Positions 15,090 through 24,825 of a stretch of 64,000 bases of DNA are shown here, in pieces. Source of the stretch: Xenorhabdus ishibashii (GTDB taxonomy: Bacteria > Pseudomonadota > Gammaproteobacteria > Enterobacterales > Enterobacteriaceae); NCBI RefSeq assembly GCF_002632755.1, contig NZ_NJAK01000002.1, forward strand, positions 31,200 to 95,199, written 5' to 3'. Numbering within the stretch: position 1 is the stretch's first letter; every line of letters begins with the position of its first letter. Below the pieces are notes generated by a model that saw only the letters and a program-made list of their open reading frames with translations, ran no database searches and was not told where the DNA came from. The position numbers were made by a program, and so were the translations under genes.

Positions 15090-18000
15090 ATGGCTAATTT
15101 ATCTACATTGACGGTCGGCTTGCTGGTCAATGCCACCTCGTTTAAGTCCCAGATCATGGATGCCTACCGCCACGCCGGACGGGAATCGGAGCGTTTTACC
15201 GATAAAGCAGCATCGGATGCCAAAAAGGTAAAGAAAACCTACAGTTCGCTGGCAAATCAAATCCAATCTGTGTCCGGTCAGTTAATGCTGCTGGCCGGGA
15301 CCGGGTTCTCACTGGGCACTATCATTTCGCATACCCGTAAATACGGACAAGCGTTGTCTGATCTGTCCGCCATTACTGGAGCCACAGGCGCACAGTTAAA
15401 GAAACTGGATGAAGAAGCCCAGCGGCTGGGACGCACCACGGAATTTGGGGCAACGGGTATTGCTCAGGCGCTCAAGCTGATGGCCTCGGCAAAACCGGAG
15501 TTACTGAAGAACACACAGGCACTAACGCAGGCGACTGAAAAAGCGGTGATACTGGCACAAGCGTCGGGCATTGAGTTGCCGGAAGCGACCAAAGCGTTAG
15601 CCCTGTCCCTCAATCAATTCGGTGCGTCAGCGGCTCAAGCCGAACGCTACATCAACGTACTGGCGGCTGGGGCAAAGTACGGTTCCTCTGAAATCAACGA
15701 AACGGCGCAGGCCATCAAGAACGGTGGCACCATGGCCTCGCAGGCGGGCATGTCGTTTGAAGAACTCAATGCCGCGATTCAGGTGCTAGCCAAAGGTGGG
15801 ATCAAAGGGGCGGAAGCCGGTGTGGCTATCCGCAACGTGGTGTTAGCGCTGGAAAAATCCACCGATAAAAACCTGAAACCGTCCGTGGTGGGCTTGAGTG
15901 CCGCGCTGGAGTACCTGAAAAATAAACAGTTATCTACCGCACAGGCCGCGAAATTGTTCGGTCGGGCTAACCTGAGTGCAGCATCGCAATTAGTCACCGG
16001 ACGGCGTGAACTGGACGAACTCAAGAAGTCTCTGACTGGGACACAGGTCGCCTATGAACAGGCATCAGCCAGGGCGAACAATCTGAGCTCCGATCTGGAT
16101 GTATTGAGCAGTGCCTTTGAAGGGTTGGCGATTAAAGTCGGGCAGAGTGCAGATGGTCCCTTGCGTACCGGTGTTCAGGGGGCAACCAGTGCCATTAATA
16201 CCCTGGCGGAAAATTTCAATCTGGCGGCTGCGGTTGCTTTGCATACGCTTATCCCGGTTGTAGCGACTAAACTGACGGCGGGATTACGTGAGAATATTAG
16301 TGCGTGGAAAGCCACCGAGAAAGCCACCCGTGATGCAGCTAAACAGCAGGCGGTAACAGCGCAAAGAACAATAGAGTCAGCCAGAGCCATACGTGAACAA
16401 GCCGGAGAGCAAAATCGGTGGTTGACTACCCAGAAAATGATCAATAAGCAGCACAGTATTGATATTAGTTATCAGAAAGAATATACGGCTAACTTTCGTA
16501 AAATCAAAGAATCCATTGCCACCGAAACGTCCGCGAAGAATCTTTTGGCTGAGGCTAACCGAAAATTGTCGTATTCCACCCGTCTTCTGTCAGGGGCGAC
16601 GGCTGGTGCACGGGGTGCTTTTTCGTTATTAGGTGGCCCATTCGGCGTGGCAATGCTCGCAGGTTCAGCTATCTATTATTTTCACCAAAGAGCGCAGGAA
16701 GCCCGAGAAAGTGCCACCAATCTAACGAGTGCGGTACTCGAAACAAAAAATGCCCTGATGCAACTCTCAAAGGTTGAATTGTCCTCTAAAATTCTGAACT
16801 ACAGGGATGCGCTGGATAAACAAAAGGAAGAAACTGACAAGATATGGCTTGATTTGCAAGGTAAGAAAAACCTTGTCTCTGGCGTTGGGCTGGGCGGCTT
16901 ATGGGCAGATAAAAAGAAAGCACAAGAAGGTGTTGTGCACGCAGAGGCGGAATACGAAAAAGCGCGCAAAAAAACGGAATTTCATAAGAAGCAACTTGAA
17001 GAATCTCAGGCTGCCTTAAAAGCACTTGAGGCGGGCGAAAAACCCATTTCATCTAAATCTCAGTCCGAAGAGAGTAATAACAAATCGTGGACAGGCAGTG
17101 ACGACGACGAGGGTAAAGGGAGCAAAAAGAAAAAAGGCAGCACCCAAATCCTGAACCAGTATCACCAGTTGCGCTTTGACATTGAAAGGGCGCATTCGAC
17201 GAGTTTAGGGCGTATCATACTCAGTGAGCGGGAAACTGAAAAAAAACTGAATGAAGTCAGCAAGTCAGGATTAGTGTCCCAGAATGAAATTCAGCGCCTG
17301 AAAGCCCTTAATGCTGAAAACCACCAGAAGCAGCGCCTTGAATTGGCAGAACGCTACGCTCCTGTAAAAGCCCTGATCCGACAGGAAGAAGAAGCTAATC
17401 GGGAACTGAAAGCGCTGTACTCTGAGCGACTATTGACAGAGCAGGAATATTTATCAGCTAGCAGAACCCTGTATCAAACTTCGGTCAAGGACAAATTAGC
17501 AGAGCAGGCCAAACAGATTGCTGCACCACGTCTAGATATGGCAGGCGAGGTAGATCCGGTTGTACAACTGCACAATCAGCTTGCTGAGCAAACCGCACTT
17601 TACGACACCTATTACCGAAACGGACTGATCAGTAAAGAGCGCCATGAGCAATTAATGACTGCCGCAACCAACCGCTCCAAGGATGCACAATTTGCCGCCG
17701 CAAAAGATTTATATGCTTCACAGGGTGATTTTCAAAAAATGCAAATGGGGCTGCTTGATGTCGTAGAACAACGAACAGGGAATGCCCTTACCGGTATGTT
17801 AATGGGTACTAAATCATTTTCTGAATCCATGAAAGAGCTGTCCGCGTCATTGGCACAATCCATTATTCAGGATCTGGTTCGTATAGCCATGCAAGCCATG
17901 ATTACTAAAGCAGTGTCTGGATTCTTCGGCGGATTCGGTGGAGCATCTGCGGGGATCAGTTCGTTAGCGTCGGCGGGTAGTGGGGCATCATCTGCCAGCG

Positions 18001-18425
18001 TGGGCGCAATGGGAATGTCTACCAGTTGGCAAAGTTTTACCCCTAACGCCAAAGGCGGCGTCTACAACTCACCCAGCCTGAGCAGTTACAGCGGGCAGAT
18101 AGTCAGTAGCCCGACGCTATTTGCTTTTGCGAAAGGTGCTGGCTTGATGGGTGAGGCGGGTCCCGAAGCTATTTTACCGTTAAAGCGGGGATCTGATGGT
18201 AGGCTGGGTGTGGAGGCCAGCGGCGGGACAAGCAATCAGACTACCAATCATGTGAGTATTGTGATTAATTCTGATGGAAACCACGAAGTGAAAACAACCA
18301 GTGGCTTTGAATCGGCAGGGCAAGATATCGCGAATTTCATCGACCAGCGATTCAAATTATTACTGCATAAGAGCTTGGGGCAAGGTGGTGAATTAAGCAC
18401 AGCCATTAAAGGAGGCAGAAGGTGA
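15090..18425 (+). CDS. Tail tape measure protein
   Basis: This 1111-residue protein sets tail length. The N terminus has the tape-measure core (about residues 60-330) with ITGATGAQLKKLDEEAQRLG and NGGTMASQAGMSFEELNAAI. A central hydrophobic segment around residues 500-530 (a GAFSLLGGPFGVAMLAGSAI stretch) is followed by long coiled-coil regions and a low-complexity charged linker (DDDEGKGSKKKKG). The C-terminal part has EAGPEAILPLKRGSDGRLGV, a common motif at the end of lambda-like tape measures. It lies 3 bp after GT and overlaps the M gene by 4 bp. Confidence 0.95.
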   Translation: MANLSTLTVGLLVNATSFKSQIMDAYRHAGRESERFTDKAASDAKKVKKTYSSLANQIQSVSGQLMLLAGTGFSLGTIISHTRKYGQALSDLSAITGATGAQLKKLDEEAQRLGRTTEFGATGIAQALKLMASAKPELLKNTQALTQATEKAVILAQASGIELPEATKALALSLNQFGASAAQAERYINVLAAGAKYGSSEINETAQAIKNGGTMASQAGMSFEELNAAIQVLAKGGIKGAEAGVAIRNVVLALEKSTDKNLKPSVVGLSAALEYLKNKQLSTAQAAKLFGRANLSAASQLVTGRRELDELKKSLTGTQVAYEQASARANNLSSDLDVLSSAFEGLAIKVGQSADGPLRTGVQGATSAINTLAENFNLAAAVALHTLIPVVATKLTAGLRENISAWKATEKATRDAAKQQAVTAQRTIESARAIREQAGEQNRWLTTQKMINKQHSIDISYQKEYTANFRKIKESIATETSAKNLLAEANRKLSYSTRLLSGATAGARGAFSLLGGPFGVAMLAGSAIYYFHQRAQEARESATNLTSAVLETKNALMQLSKVELSSKILNYRDALDKQKEETDKIWLDLQGKKNLVSGVGLGGLWADKKKAQEGVVHAEAEYEKARKKTEFHKKQLEESQAALKALEAGEKPISSKSQSEESNNKSWTGSDDDEGKGSKKKKGSTQILNQYHQLRFDIERAHSTSLGRIILSERETEKKLNEVSKSGLVSQNEIQRLKALNAENHQKQRLELAERYAPVKALIRQEEEANRELKALYSERLLTEQEYLSASRTLYQTSVKDKLAEQAKQIAAPRLDMAGEVDPVVQLHNQLAEQTALYDTYYRNGLISKERHEQLMTAATNRSKDAQFAAAKDLYASQGDFQKMQMGLLDVVEQRTGNALTGMLMGTKSFSESMKELSASLAQSIIQDLVRIAMQAMITKAVSGFFGGFGGASAGISSLASAGSGASSASVGAMGMSTSWQSFTPNAKGGVYNSPSLSSYSGQIVSSPTLFAFAKGAGLMGEAGPEAILPLKRGSDGRLGVEASGGTSNQTTNHVSIVINSDGNHEVKTTSGFESAGQDIANFIDQRFKLLLHKSLGQGGELSTAIKGGRR

Positions 18426-18754
18426 TAAGTACATTTGATTTCCCCGCAAGGGTCGGCGCTGTTGGTGAATTTGAACCCGTAGTGCGTTCTGTTCAGTTCG
18501 GGGACGGGTATAAGCAAACCACCGGTGACGGGATTAATTCACAACGAGAAAGCTGGCCGTTGTCCTTTGTGGGTACGTTGTCTGAAATCGAACCTATTAT
18601 TGTTTTTTTGCGTGAGCACCAAGGTTGGCGCTCATTTAAATGGCGTAATCCGCTGTCTGAACTGGGGTTGTATCAGGCCGGAAGATTCAACATACAGGCC
18701 AACGGGTCTCATCTTACTCTCTCTGTGACGTTCACTCGCACCTATCATTCTTAA
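18422..18754 (+). CDS. Minor tail protein M-like
   Basis: A 110-residue lambda gpM-type minor tail protein: VRSVQFGDGYKQTTGDGIN, FLREHQGWRSFKWRNP and SVTFTRTYH are family hallmarks. The start is GTG at 18422 with GGAGG at about 18411, overlapping the tape measure stop. It is part of the tail tip between tape measure and L. Confidence 0.9.
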   Translation: MISTFDFPARVGAVGEFEPVVRSVQFGDGYKQTTGDGINSQRESWPLSFVGTLSEIEPIIVFLREHQGWRSFKWRNPLSELGLYQAGRFNIQANGSHLTLSVTFTRTYHS

Positions 18755-18765
18755 GAGATTTTACC

Positions 18766-19506
18766 ATGACAATCAATGCTACCCTCCAACGTCTTGAGTC
18801 GGGGAATAAAATTCTTTTGTTTTCTGTCGATGGTTCAGTATTTGGTGGACCAGAATTATATTTCCATAATCACCCTATTTCTTATACAGAAAAGGAACTG
18901 GAAGGTGATATAGGTAATTTACCGATAAAGTCTATCTGGTGGCAGGGTGTGGAGTATAAGCCGTGGCCTGTAAGAATTGAAGGACTGGAAGTTAACAGTG
19001 ATGGTAGAACAGTGTCACCCACGCTCAGTATTGCCAATCTGGATGGCACCATTAGCGCGATGTGTCTGGCGTATCAAAATATGACTCAGGCGCGTGTCAC
19101 TATCCGTATGACATTTGCACATTATTTGGATGCCCGTAATTTCCCCGAAGGCAACCCAGAAGCCGATCCTACACAGGAAAAGATTGACGTCTACTATATT
19201 GACAGTAAGACGCATGAGGACAATACAGAAATTCATTTTGCCTTATCTTCCCCTGCTGACTTACAGGGCATTCAGATCCCGACCCGACAGATTCACAGTC
19301 TTTGTACATGGTGTATGCGTGGGTTATACCGAAAATCACCCTGCAACTACACGGGGACTCGGTATTTTGATGAAGATGGCAACCCAACTAATGATCCGTC
19401 AAAAGATGCGTGTGGTGGACTAATGAGTGATTGCAAGGCCAGATATGGCGAGGATAGCCAATTGCCTTTCGGTGGTTTTCCGGGTTCAGCCTTATTAAGG
19501 CGCTGA
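18766..19506 (+). CDS. Minor tail protein L-like, Fe-S cysteine motif
   Basis: A 246-residue lambda gpL homologue. The N-terminal domain contains WWQGVEYKPWPVRIEGLE and the C terminus carries cysteines at LCTWCMRGLYRKSPCNY and further in KDACGGLMSDCKARYG. Lambda gpL binds an iron-sulphur cluster with cysteines of this region, so the cluster is a fair expectation here. It forms part of the tail-tip complex with M, I, K and J. The usual next gene, K, is displaced downstream by an inserted outer-membrane-protein gene. Confidence 0.92.
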   Translation: MTINATLQRLESGNKILLFSVDGSVFGGPELYFHNHPISYTEKELEGDIGNLPIKSIWWQGVEYKPWPVRIEGLEVNSDGRTVSPTLSIANLDGTISAMCLAYQNMTQARVTIRMTFAHYLDARNFPEGNPEADPTQEKIDVYYIDSKTHEDNTEIHFALSSPADLQGIQIPTRQIHSLCTWCMRGLYRKSPCNYTGTRYFDEDGNPTNDPSKDACGGLMSDCKARYGEDSQLPFGGFPGSALLRR

Positions 19507-19606
19507 AATACATAGTGATTCAGATCAAGCTTTAGAAAACACAGAAGGATAAAAGAAATAATTTTTGTATACTGCTCGTGCTTTTTTTAATTATTAAAGG
19601 TTTTTT

Positions 19607-20149
19607 ATGAAAAAAATAGTTTTAGCAACATTGGCTGTAGCAGGAATATCAGTCCTATCTATGAGTGCACATGCCGCTGGCGAAAGCACTATTTCGGTAG
19701 GCTATGCGCAGAGTCATGTCAAGATTGCGGGCGATAAGTTAGACGAAAATCCAAAAGGTTTCAACGTCAAATATCGTTATGAATTAGATAATGATTGGAG
19801 TGTGATCGGTTCGTTCGCATACACTCACCAAGGGTATGAATATTATTATGGTGGATACAAAACGGCTACTATTGATTTAGATTATTACTCATTGACTGCT
19901 GGTCCTGCGTACCGCATCAATGAATATGTAAGTGCATATGGTTTAATTGGTTCGGCTCATGGCAAAATGGAAGCCAAAAATAGGGTGAATGGATATTCAC
20001 ATAGTGAAAGCAAAACTGAACTTGCTTATGCCGCAGGCTTACAGATTAACCCAATTCCTAATATGGCCATTGATGCATCATATGAATATTCAAAACTCGG
20101 TGAGGTTAAAGTAGGTACATGGGTGATCGGTGTTGGTTATCGATTCTAA
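19607..20149 (+). CDS. Lom/Ail/OmpX-family outer membrane protein (lysogenic conversion gene)
   Basis: A 180-residue protein with a clear signal peptide (MKKIVLATLAVAGISVLSM, cut after AHA) and the eight-stranded Ail/OmpX barrel pattern ending with VIGVGYRF, including the terminal Phe. Alternating-residue strands and Tyr/Gly-rich loops are visible. Lambda Lom and Yersinia Ail belong to this family; members affect adhesion, invasion or serum resistance. It interrupts the L-K order of the tail operon, is lower in GC than its neighbours, has its own AT-rich upstream region and is closed by its own terminator, which makes it a classic prophage moron expressed in the lysogen. Confidence 0.93.
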   Translation: MKKIVLATLAVAGISVLSMSAHAAGESTISVGYAQSHVKIAGDKLDENPKGFNVKYRYELDNDWSVIGSFAYTHQGYEYYYGGYKTATIDLDYYSLTAGPAYRINEYVSAYGLIGSAHGKMEAKNRVNGYSHSESKTELAYAAGLQINPIPNMAIDASYEYSKLGEVKVGTWVIGVGYRF

Positions 20150-20177
20150 GAAATTAATTAAAATTTAAATATAACTT

Positions 20178-20199
20178 AACCTGCTTCGGCAGGTTTTTT
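20178..20199 (+). terminator. Rho-independent terminator of the Lom-like gene
   Basis: AACCTGC (20178-20184), a TTCG-type loop, then GCAGGTT (20189-20195) and a T-run. It lets the moron be expressed alone without driving the tail genes downstream. Confidence 0.9.
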
Positions 20200-20218
20200 G
20201 TTATATAGAGGAATCTAT

Positions 20219-20929
20219 ATGCGTCCACATATTACCCAATCCATTATGAATCACGCACAAACAGCATACCCCAATGAATGTTGTGGTTTGGTGGTTCAAA
20301 ACAGCCGTAAACAGCAATATATCCCTTGCCGTAATATCGCGCTGTCACCCACCGAACAATTCAGCATTCACCCCGAAGATTACGCTAATGCTGAGGATGC
20401 GGGGACTATTGTTGCTATTGTCCATAGTCACCCCGATGCGACAACACAACCCAGCCAATTAGACATTGCCCAATGTGACCTGTCACAAACCCCGTGGGTA
20501 ATTGTTTCATGGCCGGAGGGAGATATTCGTACCATCATGCCAACTGAGGGAATAAAACCACTTATCGGTCGCCCGTTTGTACATGGCATTTGGGATTGCT
20601 ACTCCATCGTGCGTGACTGGTATCGACTGGAGCGTAACATTGATATTCCTGATTTTGAGCGCTCAGATGGCTGGTGGGAGCGTGGCGAAAACCTGTATAT
20701 AACGAACTATGCGGTGGCTGGCTTTGTTGAAGGCAGTAGTGAATTGCAGGTGGGTGATGTGATCATTATGCAGGTACAGGCCAAAGAACCCAATCATGCT
20801 GGGGTGTATATCGGCGATGGATTAATGTTACACCACATGTACGGTCAACTCAGTAACCGCGTGTCTTACAGTGGGTATTGGCAGGAAAGAACTGTGAAAA
20901 TAGTCAGATATCAGGAGTCAGCTATATGA
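20219..20929 (+). CDS. Tail assembly protein K-like: JAB peptidase plus NlpC/P60 hydrolase
   Basis: The ATG at 20219 is preferred over an upstream in-frame codon because GAGG at 20208-20211 is well placed. The 236-residue protein has an N-terminal JAB/MPN metalloprotease domain with the signature HSHPDATTQPSQLD, and a C-terminal NlpC/P60 cysteine-hydrolase domain with WDCYSIVRDWYRLE (Cys) and NHAGVYIGDG (His). Lambda gpK has the same two domains and acts in tail-tip assembly and possibly peptidoglycan handling at entry. It overlaps the I gene as ATGA. Confidence 0.93.
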   Translation: MRPHITQSIMNHAQTAYPNECCGLVVQNSRKQQYIPCRNIALSPTEQFSIHPEDYANAEDAGTIVAIVHSHPDATTQPSQLDIAQCDLSQTPWVIVSWPEGDIRTIMPTEGIKPLIGRPFVHGIWDCYSIVRDWYRLERNIDIPDFERSDGWWERGENLYITNYAVAGFVEGSSELQVGDVIIMQVQAKEPNHAGVYIGDGLMLHHMYGQLSNRVSYSGYWQERTVKIVRYQESAI

Positions 20930-21501
20930 ATACAGTACGCATAATACGGTTATACGGCATACTCGGCGCACTGTTCGGACGAGAGCACCGACTGGCAGTC
21001 TCATCACCCCAAGAAGCTGTCCGAGCATTGTCTGTCCTGATTGACGGCTTTGAAAAGTTCCTATTGTCAGCCAGAGAGCGCGGGTTAACTTTTGCCGTGT
21101 TTAGCGGCAAACGCAATATCAGTCAGGAGGAATTAGCCTTTTCCGGTGCAGACGATATCCGCATTGCCCCGATGATCATTGGCAGTAAGAAAGCGGGTGT
21201 TTTCCAGACCATACTCGGGGCGGTGATGGTCGTTGCCGGCGCGTTTATGTGGGCGACTCCGTGGGGTGCGCCGATGGTCATGTCCGGTGTATCTATGATG
21301 CTGGGGGGCGTGGTGCAGATGTTATCACCGATGCCGGGTGGACTGGCACGACGGGAAGATCCCGACAACAAACCCAGCTATGCCTTTGGGGGTCCCGTGA
21401 ATTCCATTGCTCAGGGGAACCCCGTTCCGGTGGGCCACGGAAAGCGGCGCATCGGGGGTGCCATTATCTCAGCGGGCATCTACGCCGAAGATCAGCAATA
21501 A
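20926..21501 (+). CDS. Tail assembly protein I-like
   Basis: Starting at ATG 20926, which overlaps the K stop, the 191-residue product has the ubiquitin-like N-terminal part of gpI (VRIIRLYGILGALFGREHRL) and a glycine-rich hydrophobic centre (a FQTILGAVMVVAGAFMW stretch) followed by PGGLARREDPDNKPSYAFGG and NPVPVGHGKRRIGG, strongly typical of lambda gpI. It is needed for tail-tip assembly with K, L and J. Confidence 0.93.
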   Translation: MNTVRIIRLYGILGALFGREHRLAVSSPQEAVRALSVLIDGFEKFLLSARERGLTFAVFSGKRNISQEELAFSGADDIRIAPMIIGSKKAGVFQTILGAVMVVAGAFMWATPWGAPMVMSGVSMMLGGVVQMLSPMPGGLARREDPDNKPSYAFGGPVNSIAQGNPVPVGHGKRRIGGAIISAGIYAEDQQ

Positions 21502-21522
21502 CGCTACATTGTTTTTAGTCAG

Positions 21523-21544
21523 GTCGCTTAGGCGACTTTTTTTT
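21523..21544 (+). terminator. Rho-independent terminator between I and J
   Basis: GTCGC (21523-21527) pairs with GCGAC (21532-21536) around TTAG and is followed by eight T. It lies 12 bp before the J start, inside the late operon, so full tail expression would require antitermination or read-through. Confidence 0.75.
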
Positions 21545-21555
21545 ATGGGTGAAAT

Positions 21556-24500
21556 ATGGGAAATCATCTGATTCAGGGCAGCAAGGGCGGGGGTGGCAGT
21601 CCGCGTACCCCCGTAGAATCACCGGATTCATTGCAGTCAACATCGTATGCCAAAATCTTACTGGCATTGGGGGAAGGTGAGTTCGCGGGTGGGCTGGATG
21701 GCACCAATATCTTTCTGGATAACACGCCGATTATTGGTCCTGATGGTCAGGCTAACTTTGAGGGCGTCAAGTGGGAATTTCGCCCCGGTACGCCGCATCA
21801 GGATTATATACCGGGCATGCCTGCGGTTGAGAATGAACTGACGGTCGGTACGGAGTTAATGGAATCATGGGTGAGATCGGTCACCAATACCCAACTGTCG
21901 GCGGTTCGTATCCGGTTATCGTGGCCTCAGTTGCAAAAACAGGAAGAAAACGGCGATACAGTGGGATATCGCATTGATTATGTGGTTGAGGTGGCAACGG
22001 ATGGTGGCGCATATAAGGAAGCGCTAAAAACTGCGGTTGATGGTAAGACGACCACCAAATATGAACGCTCACACCGCATTGATTTACCGAAAGCCCATTC
22101 TGGCTGGCAGGTGCGGGTGCGCCGCTTAACTCCGAAACAGACCAGTAACCGGATTGCCGATGCAATGGTCGTGGAAGCCATCACAGAAGTGATCGACGCC
22201 AAATTGAGTTACCCCGAAACCGCCTTGCTCTTTGTCCAGTTTGACGCGAAACAGTTCCGTAATATTCCGCAGGTCTCTTGTGAACCGAAAATGCGCGTTA
22301 TCCGCGTACCTGATAACTATGACCCTGAAAGTCGCAGTTACTCCGGTGTATGGTCGGGGCAATTTAAATGGGCGTGGACAGATAACCCTGCGTGGGTATT
22401 GTACGACCTGATGATCAATGATCGGTTCAGCATCGGTACACGGGTTAAGGCTGAAAACCTGAGTCTGGCAAAATGGGATTTGTACCGCGTTGCGCAATAC
22501 TGTGATCAGCTCGTGCCTGATGGTAAAGGAGGACAAGAGCCGCGCCACACCTGCAATGTCTATATCCAGTCACAAGAGGATGCGTGGACGGTACTACGGG
22601 ATATCGCCGGAATTTTCCGAGGGATGACCTATTGGGCGAACAATAACATGAACGTGCTGGCCGATATGCCGCGTGATGTGGATTTTATCTACACACGTGC
22701 CAATGTGCGTGATGGTAAATTTGTTTATGCCAGTTCCAGCGAGAAAACCCATTACAGTACGGCTATGGTGAGCTGGTCAGATCCCCAGAACGGTTATCAG
22801 GATGCAATCGAGCCTGTTTTTGATAACCGGTTAATACGCCGTTATAACGTAAAACAGGCGGATGTGACGGCGATTGGGTGTACCCGCCAAAGTGAGGCAC
22901 AACGGCGTGGTAAATGGGTGTTGCTCACCAACGAATATGACCGGATGGTCACGTTTACGGTGGGACTGGATGGCAAAATCCCGTTGCCTGGTTACATCAT
23001 CGGGGTAGCCGATGAAATGTTTTCCGGCCGTGTATTGGGTGGGCGCGTGAGTTCGGTGAATGGACGCAATATCACGCTGGACAGGGTATCTTCGGCAAAA
23101 GTTGGGGAGCGGTTAATCCTGAACTTGCCGTCTGGCAAAGCCGAGGGACGCACCATTCAGGCCGTGAACGGGCAGATTGTCACGGTGACTACGACCTACT
23201 CAGAAACCCCAATCGCCGAATGTGTCTGGGCAATTGATGCAACGGATTTAGCTATCCAGCAATTCAGGGTGACGGGCATTAAGGAGGGTGAGGACGGTGT
23301 ATCTTATGAAATTACCGCTGTTGAGCACAACCCCGACAAATACGCCCGCATTGACACAGGGGCACGCATCGAAGATCGGCCTGTTTCTGTTATCCCGCCC
23401 GGTGTTCAGCCGCCACCAAAAAATGTCACCATTAACAGCTACTCAGTCGTCAATCAGGGTATTGCCGTCACCACGTTGCGCGTGACATGGGATGCGGCGG
23501 AGAATGCGATTGCGTATGAAGCTGAGTGGCGGCGTGATAACGGGAACTGGATATCAGCACCCCGAACCTCTACGCAGGGATTTGAAGTGCCAAATGTCTA
23601 TTCTGGACGCTATCAGGCACGGGTGAGGGCGATTAATGCGGCTGAAATATCCAGTATCTGGGCGAATGCACCGGAAACTCACTTGAAAGGGAAAGAGGGC
23701 AACCCACCCACACCGTTAGCTTTCAGAACTACAGCGATTATCTTCGGTATCCAGCTAGATTGGGGTTTTGCTGCCCAGACTGCTGACACACTGAAAACCG
23801 AAATCCAATACAGCCGGACGAATGACGGTGAGGGATTGATGCTATTGGCTGATATTCCCTATCCGCAACACACGCACACTATGCAGGGATTGGCGGCAGG
23901 GGTAGCATTTTGGTTCCGTGCGCGGCTGGTGGATAAGTCGGGTAATCAGTCCCCGTGGACGGAGTTTGTGCGAGGGGAGTCGTCTTCTGATGCAGATTGG
24001 ATAGTGAAAGCAGCGGGCAATCAATTCCTCACCGCCGAGGCGGGTAAGCGCTTGCAAGATCAACTGGACTATCAGGCCGAAGCTGCCCTGATTAACGGGG
24101 TGGCCAATCAAGAGAATGCCTATCAAATTATGGTGAAGGATGGGGAGAACAAAGCCGAAATCAAACGTCTGGATCGGGTATTTGCTGACTCACAAACTGC
24201 GTGGGCACAACAAATTACTGAGGTGAAAGCGGAGCTGGCGGGAGATATCAAAACCAGCGTCCAGCGCAATGAACAAGCGATTGCGAAAGTTGATTCCGCA
24301 CTGGCTGACAGTGAAAAACGCACGCAGGCTCAATTCAAGGAGCAGTCTGCCATTATCCGCGAGAAAGCGACAGCCGTCTTTGATATCGACGGCAACGGTT
24401 ATGCTATCAAGGATATCGGGGCGGGCGTGAACTACAGGGGACAATATTATGGCGCGGGGATGGTCGTTGGTGCTGAGGTGAAAAACGGTCGCGTTGAAAC

Positions 24501-24825
24501 CCACTTCGGTGTCAGGGCGAACCAGTTTACCATAGTGAATCCCAATAATGGAAAACTGGAGCCGGTCTTTGTAATCAAGAACGGTCAGGTATTTATCAGG
24601 GACGGGTTTATTGATATGGCAAATATTCAAAAGTTATTAGTGGGTGTTGAAATTAAATCGTCAAATTTTGATCCCAATAATAAAACAGGGTTCAGAATCG
24701 ATATGAGAACAGGCGAGGAGGTTCGTTACGGACGTGGAAGTTCAGGCTATTGGATGGAAACCAACAACCTAAAACAGCTATTTGATAATAATGGCAGATT
24801 GCGGATCAGAATGGGGTTTTGGTAA
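21556..24825 (+). CDS. Tail tip / host-specificity protein J-like
   Basis: A 1089-residue gpJ homologue. The N-terminal two-thirds is the tip-assembly core, beginning with GSKGGGGSPRTPVESPDSLQ and including SYSGVWSGQFKWAWTDNPAW, both very conserved in lambda-like J. A fibronectin type III-like domain lies near residues 620-720, then a coiled-coil and a C-terminal segment with INGVANQENAYQIMVKDG. The C-terminal end normally binds the receptor. The end here, rich in Arg/Gly, is unlike lambda, so the receptor is unknown. The stop overlaps the next start as TAATG. Confidence 0.94.
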   Translation: MGNHLIQGSKGGGGSPRTPVESPDSLQSTSYAKILLALGEGEFAGGLDGTNIFLDNTPIIGPDGQANFEGVKWEFRPGTPHQDYIPGMPAVENELTVGTELMESWVRSVTNTQLSAVRIRLSWPQLQKQEENGDTVGYRIDYVVEVATDGGAYKEALKTAVDGKTTTKYERSHRIDLPKAHSGWQVRVRRLTPKQTSNRIADAMVVEAITEVIDAKLSYPETALLFVQFDAKQFRNIPQVSCEPKMRVIRVPDNYDPESRSYSGVWSGQFKWAWTDNPAWVLYDLMINDRFSIGTRVKAENLSLAKWDLYRVAQYCDQLVPDGKGGQEPRHTCNVYIQSQEDAWTVLRDIAGIFRGMTYWANNNMNVLADMPRDVDFIYTRANVRDGKFVYASSSEKTHYSTAMVSWSDPQNGYQDAIEPVFDNRLIRRYNVKQADVTAIGCTRQSEAQRRGKWVLLTNEYDRMVTFTVGLDGKIPLPGYIIGVADEMFSGRVLGGRVSSVNGRNITLDRVSSAKVGERLILNLPSGKAEGRTIQAVNGQIVTVTTTYSETPIAECVWAIDATDLAIQQFRVTGIKEGEDGVSYEITAVEHNPDKYARIDTGARIEDRPVSVIPPGVQPPPKNVTINSYSVVNQGIAVTTLRVTWDAAENAIAYEAEWRRDNGNWISAPRTSTQGFEVPNVYSGRYQARVRAINAAEISSIWANAPETHLKGKEGNPPTPLAFRTTAIIFGIQLDWGFAAQTADTLKTEIQYSRTNDGEGLMLLADIPYPQHTHTMQGLAAGVAFWFRARLVDKSGNQSPWTEFVRGESSSDADWIVKAAGNQFLTAEAGKRLQDQLDYQAEAALINGVANQENAYQIMVKDGENKAEIKRLDRVFADSQTAWAQQITEVKAELAGDIKTSVQRNEQAIAKVDSALADSEKRTQAQFKEQSAIIREKATAVFDIDGNGYAIKDIGAGVNYRGQYYGAGMVVGAEVKNGRVETHFGVRANQFTIVNPNNGKLEPVFVIKNGQVFIRDGFIDMANIQKLLVGVEIKSSNFDPNNKTGFRIDMRTGEEVRYGRGSSGYWMETNNLKQLFDNNGRLRIRMGFW

